Below are positions 9,627-19,463 of a stretch of DNA of 64,000 nt, piece by piece (within the stretch, counting starts at the first letter, position 1; each line of letters opens with the position of its first letter). The notes below the pieces were generated by a model. That model was not told where the DNA came from, searched no databases, and saw nothing but the letters and a program-made list of their open reading frames with translations. Made by a program: the position numbers and the translations under genes. This DNA is from Paraburkholderia phenazinium (GTDB lineage: Bacteria; Pseudomonadota; Gammaproteobacteria; Burkholderiales; Burkholderiaceae), in assembly GCF_900100735.1 (NCBI RefSeq), contig NZ_FNCJ01000013.1:186001-250000 (forward strand). The letters are read 5' to 3'.

Positions 9627-10334
9627 ATGACTGCTCATACGCTTCAGCTCGACCACCTCGTGATCTCCGCCCGCACGCTCGACGAGGGCACCCAGTATGT
9701 CGCCGATACACTCGGCGTGGCGCCGGCCGGCGGCGGCGCGCATCCACTGATGCGCACCCATAACCGGCTGTTGAACCTGTGGGGCGGTGGTTATCTGGAG
9801 GTGATTGCCATCGATCCCGAGGCCGAGGCTCCCGCCAGCGATGCCGCAGCCCGCCCGCGCGTGTTCGCGCTCGACGCGCCGAAGACCCACGCACGGCTGG
9901 CAAGCGGCCCGTACCTCTCGCACTGGGTGGTACGGGTCGATCGGCCGAGAAATCTGCCCCGCTGGCAGGCCCAGTACCCGCAGCGCATCCCGCCGGTCGT
10001 GCCGATGAGCCGCGGCGCGTTCACCTGGGCTCTGGCGGTGCCGGACGACGGCGCCTTCCCGAGCTGGCAAGGCGCTGGCGACGGCATCGTACCGACGCTG
10101 ATCCAGTGGGACACGGCGCAGCACCCGTCGGCTGTGCTGCCAGAAACCGGCCTGGCGCTGAAGTCGCTGAAGGCGGTGCACCCGCAGGCCGAGACCGTCG
10201 AGGCCCACCTGCGCTGGCTCGGCGCGGCGCACCTGATCGCCGTGTCCGCGCCGCCGGAGGCCGAAGGCGCCGCGGCAGAAGCCGCGCTGGTGGCCGAAAT
10301 CGAGACCCCGGCCGGCCTGCGCACCCTGAAATAG
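9627..10334 (+). CDS. VOC/glyoxalase-like domain protein
   Basis: The 235-aa protein starts with LQLDHLVISARTLDEGTQYV, the first metal-ligand strand of a vicinal-oxygen-chelate fold. RLLNLWGGGYLEVIAI follows as the second. It matches the glyoxalase-like domain proteins of about 230 aa found in many proteobacteria; the substrate is unknown. The ATG at 9627 is the first fitting start after a non-coding stretch. It is the first gene of a co-directional run towards an aminotransferase and RidA. Confidence 0.75.
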   Translation: MTAHTLQLDHLVISARTLDEGTQYVADTLGVAPAGGGAHPLMRTHNRLLNLWGGGYLEVIAIDPEAEAPASDAAARPRVFALDAPKTHARLASGPYLSHWVVRVDRPRNLPRWQAQYPQRIPPVVPMSRGAFTWALAVPDDGAFPSWQGAGDGIVPTLIQWDTAQHPSAVLPETGLALKSLKAVHPQAETVEAHLRWLGAAHLIAVSAPPEAEGAAAEAALVAEIETPAGLRTLK

Positions 10335-10364
10335 CTGCACGAGCGCCCAACCGGGCGCGGCAAG

Positions 10365-10385
10365 TTAAGGCGCATCGCGCCTTAA
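10365..10385 (+). terminator. Hairpin after the VOC gene
   Basis: TTAAGGCG and CGCCTTAA form a perfect eight-base stem around CATCG, 31 bases after the stop codon of the VOC gene. There is no run of T, so it may be a weak terminator or an attenuating stem ahead of the aminotransferase gene. Confidence 0.4.
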
Positions 10386-10465
10386 GAAGCGCGCGCAGTC
10401 AGGCGACTCGCGCGATAATGGAAGTTTTTGACGAATCCGATCCAGCAACACCTGTCGAGGAAACC

Positions 10466-11662
10466 ATGGACCAAAGCGACCTTCAAGCCCCCACGTGGCA
10501 ACTTTCCGAACGCGCACGCAAGCTCACCAGCTCGGCGATTCGCGAAATCCTGAAGGTCACCGAACGGCCGGAAGTCATTTCGTTCGCCGGCGGCCTGCCG
10601 TCCCCGGCCACCTTCCCCGCCGAGCGCATGCGCGAAGCATCCGACCGCATCCTGCGCGACTCGCCCGCCGCCGCGCTGCAATACAGCGCCACCGAAGGCT
10701 ACCTGCCGCTGCGCGAATGGATCGCGACGCGCTACTCGGTCAACGGCGCGCAAATCCGCGCCTCGCAGGTGCTGATCACCACCGGCTCGCAGCAAGCGCT
10801 GGATCTGCTCGGCAAGGTGCTGATCTGCCCGGAGAGCCCGGTGCTGGTCGAAACGCCGACTTACCTCGGCGCCTTGCAATCGTTTTCAATGTACGAGCCG
10901 CGCTACGTCCAGGTGGCGACCGACGACAACGGCCTGATCCCCGAGGCGCTCACGCCTGAGCTGACGGCCGGCGCGCGCCTGCTGTACGCCCAGCCGAACT
11001 TCCAGAATCCGACCGGCCGCCGCCTGCCGCTCGAGCGCCGCCGCGCGCTCGCCGAACTGGCCAAGAGCGCCCCGTTCCCGATCATCGAAGACGACCCGTA
11101 CGGCGCGCTCGACTACGCGGGCGAACCGCTGCCGACCATGCTGTCGATGGCGCCCGATCACATCGTGCACCTCGGCTCGTTCTCGAAGGTGCTCGCCCCG
11201 GGCCTGCGCATCGGCTACATCATTGCCCCCGAAGAACTGCACTTCAAGCTGGTCCAGGCCAAGCAGGCCACCGACCTGCACACGCCGAGCTTCACGCAAC
11301 GCATCGTGCACGAAGTCGTCAAAGACGGCTTCCTCGACACGCACGTGCCGACCATCCGCGCGCTGTATCGCGACCAATGTGCAGCCATGCTGGCCGCACT
11401 CGAACGCTACATGCCGGAAGGCGTAAGCTGGAACCGCCCGGAAGGCGGCATGTTCATTTGGGTGAATCTGCCCGGCCAGATCGACAGCATGAAGCTGCTC
11501 GAAGAAGCCGTTGCACAGAATGTCGCCTTCGTGCCGGGTGGCCCGTTTTATGCGGACAAAGGCCAGGCCAACACGTTGCGCCTGTCTTTCGTCACGGTGC
11601 CGCCTGCCAAGATCGACGAAGGTGTGGCCCGCCTTGCGGCACTGATCCGCGCACGCGTCTGA
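10466..11662 (+). CDS. PLP-dependent aminotransferase, 2-aminoadipate/aromatic type
   Basis: The 398-aa fold-type I aminotransferase is of the LysN/aminoadipate subgroup without a DNA-binding domain. The glycine loop reads VISFAGGLPSPATFP and the Schiff-base lysine is in HLGSFSKVLAPGLRIGY. The ATG at 10466 has GAGG six bases upstream; a weaker ATG at 10418 would add 16 residues. A RidA-type gene begins 29 bases after its stop. That fits the usual pairing, since RidA proteins remove reactive enamines and imines made by PLP enzymes. The exact amino donor cannot be told from sequence. Confidence 0.85.
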   Translation: MDQSDLQAPTWQLSERARKLTSSAIREILKVTERPEVISFAGGLPSPATFPAERMREASDRILRDSPAAALQYSATEGYLPLREWIATRYSVNGAQIRASQVLITTGSQQALDLLGKVLICPESPVLVETPTYLGALQSFSMYEPRYVQVATDDNGLIPEALTPELTAGARLLYAQPNFQNPTGRRLPLERRRALAELAKSAPFPIIEDDPYGALDYAGEPLPTMLSMAPDHIVHLGSFSKVLAPGLRIGYIIAPEELHFKLVQAKQATDLHTPSFTQRIVHEVVKDGFLDTHVPTIRALYRDQCAAMLAALERYMPEGVSWNRPEGGMFIWVNLPGQIDSMKLLEEAVAQNVAFVPGGPFYADKGQANTLRLSFVTVPPAKIDEGVARLAALIRARV

Positions 11663-11691
11663 CCTCTTCTCTCTTATTCACAGGACACGTC

Positions 11692-12156
11692 ATGTCTCAA
11701 GCAAATGTGTATGACAAGCTGAAGGAACTGGGCATCGAACTGCCCACCGCCGGTGCACCCGCAGCGGCCTATGTGATGAGCGCCCAGAGCGGCAACACGG
11801 TTTACCTGTCGGGCCACATTGCCAAGAAGGACGGCAAGGTGTGGGCTGGCAAGCTCGGCGCCACAATCTCCACCGAGGAAGGCAAGCTCGCTGCGCGCTC
11901 GATCGCCATCGACCTGCTGGCCACGCTGCACGCGCATGTGGGCGACCTGAACCGCGTCACGCGCATCGTCAAGCTGATGAGCCTCGTGAACTCGACGCTC
12001 GAGTTCACCGAGCAGCATCTCGTCACCAACGGCGCGTCCGAACTGATCGCCGACGTGTTCGGCGAGCGCGGCAAGCACGCGCGCTCGGCCTTCGGCGTGG
12101 CGCAGATCCCGCTCGGCGCCTGCGTCGAGATCGAGATGATTGCCGAAGTCGAATAA
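11692..12156 (+). CDS. RidA-family enamine/imine deaminase
   Basis: The 154-aa YjgF/YER057c/UK114 protein hydrolyses 2-aminoacrylate-type imines in the cytosol. The conserved Arg that binds the substrate carboxylate is in ARSAFGVAQIPLGACVEIE. The length is typical of the longer RidA subgroup (about 150 aa). It is probably co-transcribed with the aminotransferase 29 bases upstream. A 14-bp hairpin follows the gene. Confidence 0.88.
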   Translation: MSQANVYDKLKELGIELPTAGAPAAAYVMSAQSGNTVYLSGHIAKKDGKVWAGKLGATISTEEGKLAARSIAIDLLATLHAHVGDLNRVTRIVKLMSLVNSTLEFTEQHLVTNGASELIADVFGERGKHARSAFGVAQIPLGACVEIEMIAEVE

Positions 12157-12167
12157 GCCTGCCGCTT

Positions 12168-12200
12168 GCCGGCGCCGCCTGTTTCCCAGGCGGTGCCGGC
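12168..12200 (+). terminator. Hairpin after the RidA gene
   Basis: A 14-base stem with one G-T pair (GCCGGCGCCGCCTG against CAGGCGGTGCCGGC) and a five-base loop starts 12 bases after the stop codon. It lacks a T-tract, so it is a probable but not classical terminator. The remaining 245 bases before the PhzF gene turn AT-rich and are the likely promoter region. Confidence 0.5.
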
Positions 12201-12446
12201 GGCCTCGCTACCTGCCACGCGTCGTGCGGTGCTTAGCCACCCACGGCGCGTTTTGTTTGGCGCCGCCGCCCGGGCCGCCCCACCCACCGCCGCTTTTCGG
12301 CAATTGGCGTTTTTCAATATCGTTATTGCGCTTTTAGTCAATCGAACCAATAAAAACACTCATAAACTACACAAAAAACCACTCAATGCCGGTGGCTGGA
12401 ACCCCAATCCCACAGTAGAATCGGCCGTCGCGCCACTCAATTACCA

Positions 12447-13340
12447 ATGAGTCCCATGCCCGCTCGCACTGTCCGCTTCAAACAAGTCGACGTTTTCACT
12501 GCGGTGCCATTCAAGGGCAATCCGCTTGCGGTCGTGTTCGACGCCGACGATCTGGACGACGCCCAGATGCAGGCCATCGCCCATTGGACCAATCTGTCGG
12601 AGACCACGTTTCTCGTCAAGCCGACCGACCCGGCTGCGGACTATCGCGTACGCATCTTTACGACCCAGCAGGAATTGCCGTTCGCAGGCCATCCCACGCT
12701 GGGCACGGCTCATGCGTTGCTCGAGAGCGGCTATCAGCCGAAACTGTCAGGCAAACTGTTTCAGCAATGCGGCGCCGGCCTCGTCGAACTGAATGCGCAA
12801 CAAGGCGGTGCATGGGCCTTCGCAGCGCCGCCCGCGCGTGTTACGGCCTTGCCGACCGATTTGTACGCAGCACTCGCACAAGCCTTACGCAGCGACGCCG
12901 TCGATTTCAGCGCCCCGCCGTGCGCGATCGATAACGGGGTGCCCTGGTTGGTGGTGCGCTTGAAAACGGCTGCAGACTGTCTCGCCATCGAACCGGATGC
13001 AGCAGCGCTCACGCGTGTGGTCAAAGCGGCCGGTATGTTGGGCGTCGCGCTCTACGGTCCGCATGAAGCCGACGGCCCGGCCACTTTCGAAGTACGCTGC
13101 CTGATGACGAATGGCAACCTCGGGTTCGACGAAGATCCGGTGACCGGCAGCGCGAACGCCGCAGTAGCGGGATTGTTGAGCGCGCAGCAGCGGCGCCCGG
13201 GCCTCTCTTACACCGCACGCCAGGGCACGGTCCTTGGCCGCGCGGGGCAGGTGTTCGTGCGCTACGACGACGCAGCGGGCAAGACCTGGATCGGCGGCTC
13301 AGCGGTCACCATCGTCGACGGGACGTTCACGCTGCCCTAG
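12447..13340 (+). CDS. PhzF-family isomerase/epimerase-like protein
   Basis: The 297-aa protein has the two-lobed PhzF fold (diaminopimelate-epimerase-like). Family signatures are FKGNPLAVVF, the catalytic Glu in LSETTFLV, AGHPTLGTAHAL and DPVTGSANA. In phenazine producers PhzF isomerises trans-2,3-dihydro-3-hydroxyanthranilate. No other phz gene is nearby, so this is one of the many stand-alone PhzF proteins of unknown substrate. The start could be the ATG at 12447 or at 12456. Confidence 0.85.
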   Translation: MSPMPARTVRFKQVDVFTAVPFKGNPLAVVFDADDLDDAQMQAIAHWTNLSETTFLVKPTDPAADYRVRIFTTQQELPFAGHPTLGTAHALLESGYQPKLSGKLFQQCGAGLVELNAQQGGAWAFAAPPARVTALPTDLYAALAQALRSDAVDFSAPPCAIDNGVPWLVVRLKTAADCLAIEPDAAALTRVVKAAGMLGVALYGPHEADGPATFEVRCLMTNGNLGFDEDPVTGSANAAVAGLLSAQQRRPGLSYTARQGTVLGRAGQVFVRYDDAAGKTWIGGSAVTIVDGTFTLP

Positions 13341-13829
13341 TCCACTGTATAGGGCCAGGCGCAACTCCGCACCACGCCGCGCAGATTGCATGCAAAAAAC
13401 ACGCACGCGGCGCTTGCCCACTTGGGCCAAGCTTGTCCACAAAACGCCTCGTCAGGACAACTCGATGTCGCACCAATGCAAGGATGGCCGGCAACGCTTG
13501 GGCGCAGGGACAGGCTTCGGCTCGACGAAGCCCTCGAAAGCGCCCGCCCGGCGTGCGTTCCGCCATGGCGGCTGCACAACGGCGAAGCATGCGGATCGCA
13601 TGCCTGATAAGGCCAGCGTATACCCGCAGCATGGCCCCTTCCTTAATCCATTGGCATTCAGTAATATCGAACGGTATCGGTTGACCCATAGGTGGTCTGG
13701 CAAGACCCCACGCTCTTTCCTCCTGCGCAGCAGTCCCGGCACCTCGCTCACCATGCAGCCAATCTCGAAACCAGCGCAGTCGATGTACACGAAGTCGCTG
13801 TGGAGCGGCACACGGGCGCGGTCCACCCG
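13341..13829. other. 489-base stretch without a supported gene
   Basis: Open frames on both strands have no ribosome-binding sites and no recognisable protein. No terminator with a T-tract is visible. The part nearest 13829 should contain the promoter of the GGDEF-EAL gene. Confidence 0.5.
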
Positions 13830-16196
13830 ATGAGTCAGTCCCGCTTCTTTGCTATGCGCGATGCAAGGCACCGCCAGGACGCGGCTGTGCCGCGTCGTCG
13901 CGCGCTGCTTGCCATTCCCGCGCTCGGCGTGCTCGTGCTGATCCTGCTATGGACCGTGATCTTCGCGCGCCTGTCGGTCGAGAAAGACGCCACCTCGCGC
14001 GAGGCGATGGCCTCTGCTGCAATCCTCTCCGCGGCGCTCGAACAGCATACGGTCAAGGCCATCCATCAGGTCGACCAGATCACGCGTTTCGTCAAATACG
14101 AATTCGAGAAAACACCCAGCCATTTCGATCTCGCCAGCACGGTTGAAAAAGGCGTGGTCCAGAGCGACACACTGGTGCAGGTGTCGATCATCGACGAACA
14201 CGGCATGCTGGTGTCGAACACCGCCGAGCAGAATCCCAAACAGATCGACCTGTCCGATCGCGAGCACTTCAAGGTCCACGAGCACGAGAACGACGACCAG
14301 TTGTATATCAGCAAGCCGGTGCTCGGCCGCGTGTCGGGACAATGGACGCTGCAGATGACGCGGCGGCTCAATCATCCGGACGGCTCCTTCGCAGGCGTCG
14401 TGGTGGTCTCGGAAGACCCCAGCTACTTCACCAGCGATTTCTACAACAATGCGGCGATCGGCCGCGACGGCGTGATCGCGGTGATCTCGGACAACGGCAC
14501 GGTGCTCGCACGGCGCACCGGCAGCAACGACTCCGCCAGCAAGTTCTCAGCAAGCGGCTCGTACCCGACCTCCGAGCACGTCTCGGGCACCTATGTCGAT
14601 TCGATCGACAACGTCACGCGCATCTTCTCTTACCGGCATATCGACGGCTATCCGCTCGGCGTGCTGGTCGGCCTCTCGCAAGCCGAGGAGTTCGCCGACT
14701 ACAACCACACGCGCAACGTCTATCTGCTGATGGCGGGCTTTATCTCGCTCGCCATGCTCAGCTTCTTCGCTGTGGCCACCGGGCTGATCGGCAAGCTGCT
14801 GGGCCGCGAGCGCGAGATGACGCATCTGGTCGAATACGATCTGCTGACCGGCCTGCGCAACCGCTATGCAACGCTGCAGAGCCTGCGCCACGACGTCGCC
14901 AACCCGGCCAACCTGAGCCGGCTCGCGATCCTCTTTATCGACCTCGACAACTTCAAGACCGTCAACGATACGCTCGGCCACAATGCCGGCGACATCGTGC
15001 TGCAGATGACCGCCTCGCGTCTGGCCGACGCGATCGGCGAAGGCGGCGATCTGAGCCGCATCGGCGGCGACGAGTTCGTGGTGGTCATCAAGGGCGACGA
15101 GGTCGAGAAACGCGCCGTCGATCTCGCCGAAGCCGCGGCCGAGGTCTTCGCCAAGCCGTTCGAAGTGCGCGGCAGCGCATTCGTGCTGCATGCGAGCATT
15201 GGCATTGCGCTCTACTCGGTGCCGAACGAAAGCGAAATCGACCTGCTGAAAAAGGCCGACCTCGCGATGTACAGCGCGAAAGACGCCGGCAAGAACTGCT
15301 ACCAGTTCTACTCGCCGCAGCTCTCGCACCGCGCGGACCATCTGATGAAGTGGGAGCAGCAACTGCGCGTGGCGCTCACCGAAGGGCAACTGTTCCTCGC
15401 CTACCAGCCGAAGATCGATCTGAGCCGCCGTTGCATCACCGGCTTCGAAGCGCTGGTGCGCTGGAACCATCCGCAGCATGGACTGATTCCGGCCAATGAG
15501 TTCATACCGGTGGCGGAGTCGACCGGCCTGATCGTGCCGATCGGCGACTTCGTGATCGAGACCGCTTGCCGCCAGTTGGCGCTATGGCAACAACAGGGCT
15601 ACGACACGCTCTCACTGGCGGTGAATATCTCGGCCGTGCAGTTCTGGCGCGGCGACCTGTACGAAACCATTTCGCATGCCATCGAGGAAACCGGCATCTC
15701 GGCGCGCCGCCTCGAACTCGAGATTACCGAGACCGCGATGATGGAGTACCCCGAACTGGTCTCCGAGAAAATCTTCGCGCTCAAGCGTCTCGGCGTGCGC
15801 ATCGCGCTCGACGATTTCGGCACGGGCTACTCGTCGCTGTCATATCTGAATCGCTTCTCGGTCGATACGCTGAAGGTGGACCGCTCGTTCGTGCAAGCAA
15901 TTCCAGGCGACCGCAGCGTCTGCGTGATGGTCACAGCCATCGTCAATCTGGCCCGCTCGCTCGGGCTCACTGTGGTGGTCGAAGGCACCGAGACCGAGGA
16001 ACAGATCGCCTGGCTCGCGGCGCTCGGTCACATCGAAGCACAAGGCTTCCTGTTTTCGCGCCCGGTTCCCGTCGACGCAATTCCAGCGCTGCTCGAACGT
16101 TTCGGCGTATGCGGAATGCCTGAGCGACGCACCGTCCGAGAACCCTCTGCGGATAGCACTAGCGCAACTTCGAGCACTAGCGGACAATCCGCCTGA
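13830..16196 (+). CDS. Membrane GGDEF-EAL protein with periplasmic Cache-like sensor
   Basis: The 788-aa protein has one transmembrane helix at about 25-47, a periplasmic PDC/Cache-like region at 48-300 and a second helix at about 300-325. A GGDEF domain (SRIGGDEFVVVI, intact) and an EAL domain (GFEALVRWNHP and ALDDFGTGYSSLSYL, intact) follow. It could make cyclic di-GMP, degrade it, or switch. No RxxD inhibitory site is visible just before GGDEF. The start at 13830 (MSQSRFF) has no strong Shine-Dalgarno; 13854 is the alternative. Confidence 0.88.
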   Translation: MSQSRFFAMRDARHRQDAAVPRRRALLAIPALGVLVLILLWTVIFARLSVEKDATSREAMASAAILSAALEQHTVKAIHQVDQITRFVKYEFEKTPSHFDLASTVEKGVVQSDTLVQVSIIDEHGMLVSNTAEQNPKQIDLSDREHFKVHEHENDDQLYISKPVLGRVSGQWTLQMTRRLNHPDGSFAGVVVVSEDPSYFTSDFYNNAAIGRDGVIAVISDNGTVLARRTGSNDSASKFSASGSYPTSEHVSGTYVDSIDNVTRIFSYRHIDGYPLGVLVGLSQAEEFADYNHTRNVYLLMAGFISLAMLSFFAVATGLIGKLLGREREMTHLVEYDLLTGLRNRYATLQSLRHDVANPANLSRLAILFIDLDNFKTVNDTLGHNAGDIVLQMTASRLADAIGEGGDLSRIGGDEFVVVIKGDEVEKRAVDLAEAAAEVFAKPFEVRGSAFVLHASIGIALYSVPNESEIDLLKKADLAMYSAKDAGKNCYQFYSPQLSHRADHLMKWEQQLRVALTEGQLFLAYQPKIDLSRRCITGFEALVRWNHPQHGLIPANEFIPVAESTGLIVPIGDFVIETACRQLALWQQQGYDTLSLAVNISAVQFWRGDLYETISHAIEETGISARRLELEITETAMMEYPELVSEKIFALKRLGVRIALDDFGTGYSSLSYLNRFSVDTLKVDRSFVQAIPGDRSVCVMVTAIVNLARSLGLTVVVEGTETEEQIAWLAALGHIEAQGFLFSRPVPVDAIPALLERFGVCGMPERRTVREPSADSTSATSSTSGQSA

Positions 16197-16340
16197 GCTG
16201 AGCGCGCGGGTCCGACCGCGCGCGAATGCATAACGAATATATTCAAGAGTACTGAAACATCGCGCGCGCTTTCCCGGCCATGCAAGGCGCACGACATAAC
16301 AATACGGCCACAATAAATCAGCACTTCCGGCGCGCCCGGT

Positions 16341-17561
16341 ATGCAGACTGTTATGTACATGATCACAAGTCAGGACGCCATCAGACGAGGTGAGCGGGAA
16401 CCGTTGTGGACGCTGTTCCGGGTCGTATGCGGCCTGTCAGCGCTGTCATGGGGTGGGCTCGCGCTGATGGCGCAACTCGAGAATCACTACGTCGAACGCG
16501 AAGGCCGCTTGTCGCGGGTCGCCTTCTCCGATCTGATCGCCCTCGCATGGATGGTGCCTGGACCTGTGGGCTGCAACGTCGCCGTGCAGGTGGGCCACGC
16601 ATTACGCGGACGCACCGGCGCATGGGTGGCGGGCATTGCCAGCGTGCTGCCCTTCTTCACATTGATGACGCTGTTTGCGATCTTCTACCGCACGCCCTTC
16701 GTACGGGCGGTTGCCTCGCAGACCCTGCTCAATCATTTCAGCGTCGTGCTCGGCATGCTGATCGCGGTCACCTGGTACAAGCAGACCCGCGCGCTCGTGC
16801 GCGGCAAGCTGGAATGGATCGCGGCGCTGCTCGGCTGTGTCACGCTCGCGTATGCGCGCAGTCCCGCCGCCTATGTTGGGATGCTGGTGGTGGCGTTTGC
16901 GGTGGGCTGGTTCAATAGCCCCAAACACAAGGTGCGCATCAAGGTGTCGATTGCGCGCCGCGACATCCAACTGACAGCCGCCCTGTGCGTGTTGCTGGCG
17001 TTGTTCGCGATTCCGTTGCCGCACCGCTACGACATGGCGCTGCTGTGGCCGCGTCTCGCGGGTGCGGGCATGACGCTATTCGGCGGTGGGTTTTCGGCGC
17101 TGCCGGTATTGAAGGCGCTGTTCGTCACGCCCGGCATCGGTGTCTCCGATAACGATTTCACGCTGGCATTCTCGCTCTCGCCGTTGTCACCCGGACCGCT
17201 CCTCAACGTGGTGCCGTTCTTCGGCTACCTCGTCGACGGCTGGGTCGGAGCGTTGATCGCCACGCTCGCGCTGTTCGTGCCATCCGGGTGCCTCGTCGTA
17301 CTGGCACAACGCAATCTGCATCAGTTGAAGGCCAATCCGCGCTTCGAGCACGGCATGCGCATTCTGCGCGCGGTCACCACAGCGTTTCTCGCGATCGCCG
17401 TGCTACGGATCGCACAGCGTGTGCCGCTGCAACCGCAGTACCTGGCGACCGCCGCGTTCTCGGGGATGTGCTTTGCCAAGCTGAAGGTGCCGGTGTATGT
17501 CGTGTATGGGACGGTGGCCGGTGTGTGCGGGCTGTGGCTCGCGTATGCGGCGATGGCTTAG
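16341..17561 (+). CDS. chrA: Chromate transporter, CHR family
   Basis: The 406-aa membrane protein has two homologous halves typical of long-chain CHR transporters, each with a PGP motif (MVPGPVGCNVAVQVG near residue 75, LSPGPLLNVVPFFGYLVDG near 290). It exports chromate from the cytosol, probably driven by the membrane potential. No chrB regulator is adjacent. ATGs at 16341, 16353 and 16359 are all possible, and none has a clear ribosome-binding site. Confidence 0.85.
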   Translation: MQTVMYMITSQDAIRRGEREPLWTLFRVVCGLSALSWGGLALMAQLENHYVEREGRLSRVAFSDLIALAWMVPGPVGCNVAVQVGHALRGRTGAWVAGIASVLPFFTLMTLFAIFYRTPFVRAVASQTLLNHFSVVLGMLIAVTWYKQTRALVRGKLEWIAALLGCVTLAYARSPAAYVGMLVVAFAVGWFNSPKHKVRIKVSIARRDIQLTAALCVLLALFAIPLPHRYDMALLWPRLAGAGMTLFGGGFSALPVLKALFVTPGIGVSDNDFTLAFSLSPLSPGPLLNVVPFFGYLVDGWVGALIATLALFVPSGCLVVLAQRNLHQLKANPRFEHGMRILRAVTTAFLAIAVLRIAQRVPLQPQYLATAAFSGMCFAKLKVPVYVVYGTVAGVCGLWLAYAAMA

Positions 17562-17581
17562 GTGAAGCGATCTTGAAGCGC

Positions 17582-17609
17582 CAGGGGTGGCGCAACCCGC
17601 GCCACCCTG
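17582..17609. terminator. Hairpin between convergent genes
   Basis: GGGTGGCGC and GCGCCACCC form a strong GC stem with a short loop in the 64 bases between the ends of the chromate transporter and deacetylase genes. It can serve both strands. The T-tract is missing. Confidence 0.5.
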
Positions 17610-17625
17610 CCCTGCGCTGCGTTAT

Positions 17626-18654
17626 TCAGCGCGAGCGCGCCGCGGCAAAGCCGCCGAAGAACGACCGTGCATTCGCCTCGAGGCTCTCGAGGTGATAACC
17701 GCCCTCCTGCACGATCACCGAAGGCAAATCGAGCGCACCAATCGCCGCACCTAGCCGCCCGAAACCTTCGGTCGTCACCGCCACGCGCGATTGCGGATCG
17801 TCCTTGTAAATATCGAAGCCAAGCGCGAGCACCAATGCGTCCGGCTCGAACCGCTTCAGCACGCGCAACGCCTCGTCCACCCGTTCGAAGAACACGCCCT
17901 CGGACGATCCATGCGGCATCGGCAGATTGACGTTAAAGCCCTCCCCGGTTCCCGCGCCACGTTCGTCCTCGTAGCCCGCCACCACCGGGTAGAAATTGGT
18001 CGGGTCGCCGTGAATCGATACGTACAGCACATCATCGCGTCCGTAGAAGATCTCCTGGACGCCTTGCCCGTGGTGCATATCGGTATCGAGGATCGCAACA
18101 CGCCCGTATTGCTTGCGCAGCGCCTGGGCAGCGATGGCAGCGTTATTCAAGTAGCAGAAGCCGCCCGCCGCATCGACGCGCGCGTGGTGGCCGGGCGGAC
18201 GGCATAGCGCATACGTCTCATGGGCGCCGCCGTTGACCGCGGCCGCAGCCGCAAGCGCGCTTTGCGCCGACCAGTAGGCCGCACGCCACGTGAACTGGCC
18301 GATCGGGCAACTGCCATCGGCGAGGTAGCGGGCAGCCTTGGCGAGAATGCCGCGCAGCGGATTCGGCTCGCGCACGTAGATGTTCGACATGACCTCGTCG
18401 CCCCAGTCGTCGGGCATTTGCTTCCACTCGGCGTAGGCCTCTTCGAGGAAGCGCAGGTAGTTCATGTCGTGAACAGCGGCGATGCCCGCCATGCCGGAAT
18501 CGGCCGGTTCGCGGATCTCGAAGTCGAGCGACTTGACTGCGGCGACGAGGCGCGAGGCCCGCTCGGGAACCTCCTGCGCCGGACGCATCTGACCGCGCGA
18601 CAGGTAGCTGTTCGGATGATGCAGCAGTTGCTCGGGATGGAAAAAGGTTTGCAT
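17626..18654 (-). CDS. Histone-deacetylase-family protein, acetylpolyamine amidohydrolase type
   Basis: The 342-aa product matches the length of bacterial acetylpolyamine amidohydrolases (about 341 aa), which hydrolyse acetylputrescine and related amides using a zinc site. Zinc and catalytic residues lie in RPPGHHA and DTDMHHGQG, with GFDIYKDDP later. The insert around PNPLRGILAKAARYLADGSC is typical of this subgroup. AAAAGGA lies six bases before the ATG at 18654 (MQTFFHPE), which I prefer to the ATG six bases earlier. The physiological substrate is not proven by sequence. Confidence 0.85.
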   Translation of the reverse strand: MQTFFHPEQLLHHPNSYLSRGQMRPAQEVPERASRLVAAVKSLDFEIREPADSGMAGIAAVHDMNYLRFLEEAYAEWKQMPDDWGDEVMSNIYVREPNPLRGILAKAARYLADGSCPIGQFTWRAAYWSAQSALAAAAAVNGGAHETYALCRPPGHHARVDAAGGFCYLNNAAIAAQALRKQYGRVAILDTDMHHGQGVQEIFYGRDDVLYVSIHGDPTNFYPVVAGYEDERGAGTGEGFNVNLPMPHGSSEGVFFERVDEALRVLKRFEPDALVLALGFDIYKDDPQSRVAVTTEGFGRLGAAIGALDLPSVIVQEGGYHLESLEANARSFFGGFAAARSR

Positions 18655-18733
18655 GGTCATTCCTTTTGAGTGCGGCCAGCGCTTAGGTCGCGCAGCGTTT
18701 CCATGCAGGGTAATACAGTGTGAAACGTTTGGA

Positions 18734-19192
18734 TTAAACCCCACCCGACAACACGGCCACGCCGATCGTCACCACACCCAACACCAGATTGACGACCACC
18801 AGCCGCCGCACGGTGCCGACCGCGCGAGCGCCGTCCGGCCAGTTCTGCGACTGCACGGCGCGACGGATACGCGGAAACACTGCGAAGCGGATATGCCCGA
18901 AGATCAGCATCATGACGATGCCAAGGCCCGCCATGGCATGCAACTGCCAGGACGCATGCGCGCCGCCGAACTGTGTCAGCAGGAAGCCGCCGGTCAGCAG
19001 AATCACGATCACCGAAGCGGCGATCCAGTTGAAGAAGCGCCCGAACACCGATTCCCACAGCGGCAGACGCAATTGCGGCGACAAATCGGCCAGCGCCGGG
19101 CGCAGGCAGAAATGCGCGAAGACCATCCCGCCCACCCACACGGCTACAGCGAGCAGATGCAAAAAGAGCGCGAGTTCGACGGCTTTGGTCAT
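18734..19192 (-). CDS. CopD-like four-helix membrane protein
   Basis: The 152-aa protein has four predicted transmembrane helices (about 8-28, 50-70, 83-103, 130-150) with conserved His residues in LFLHLLAVAVWVGGMVFAH. This is the pattern of CopD-domain proteins linked to copper handling or haem-type membrane redox. GAGGAAAAC precedes the ATG at 19192. A longer frame to 19312 has no extra support. The gene lies upstream of the deacetylase in the same direction, 79 bases away. Confidence 0.65.
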   Translation of the reverse strand: MTKAVELALFLHLLAVAVWVGGMVFAHFCLRPALADLSPQLRLPLWESVFGRFFNWIAASVIVILLTGGFLLTQFGGAHASWQLHAMAGLGIVMMLIFGHIRFAVFPRIRRAVQSQNWPDGARAVGTVRRLVVVNLVLGVVTIGVAVLSGGV

Positions 19193-19463
19193 GTTGTTTT
19201 CCTCTCTCGATGATGGCGTGCCGCTTGGCCTCAAAGCGTGGACCGCGAAAAGCACTGACCCAGAACCTTGCCGGACACGGCTAATGACCGCGTTCGACCG
19301 CGCACTATGCACGCAGTTCCGCAGTTCATCCCGATTGCCATCGTTTTATTTATTGTGCCGGCACGCTCTGTGCTGCGCCGGTCCCCGAATGTTTGCTGCT
19401 CGCCGCGTGCGCCGCCTGTGGTTGAAGGACGGCGCACGCGCTACTGCCAGTTTCTTCGTCACG

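Noticed and set aside
13452..13871. A 139-codon minus-strand frame before the GGDEF-EAL gene
   Set aside because: It overlaps the true start region of the GGDEF-EAL gene, has no ribosome-binding site and no recognisable protein features.
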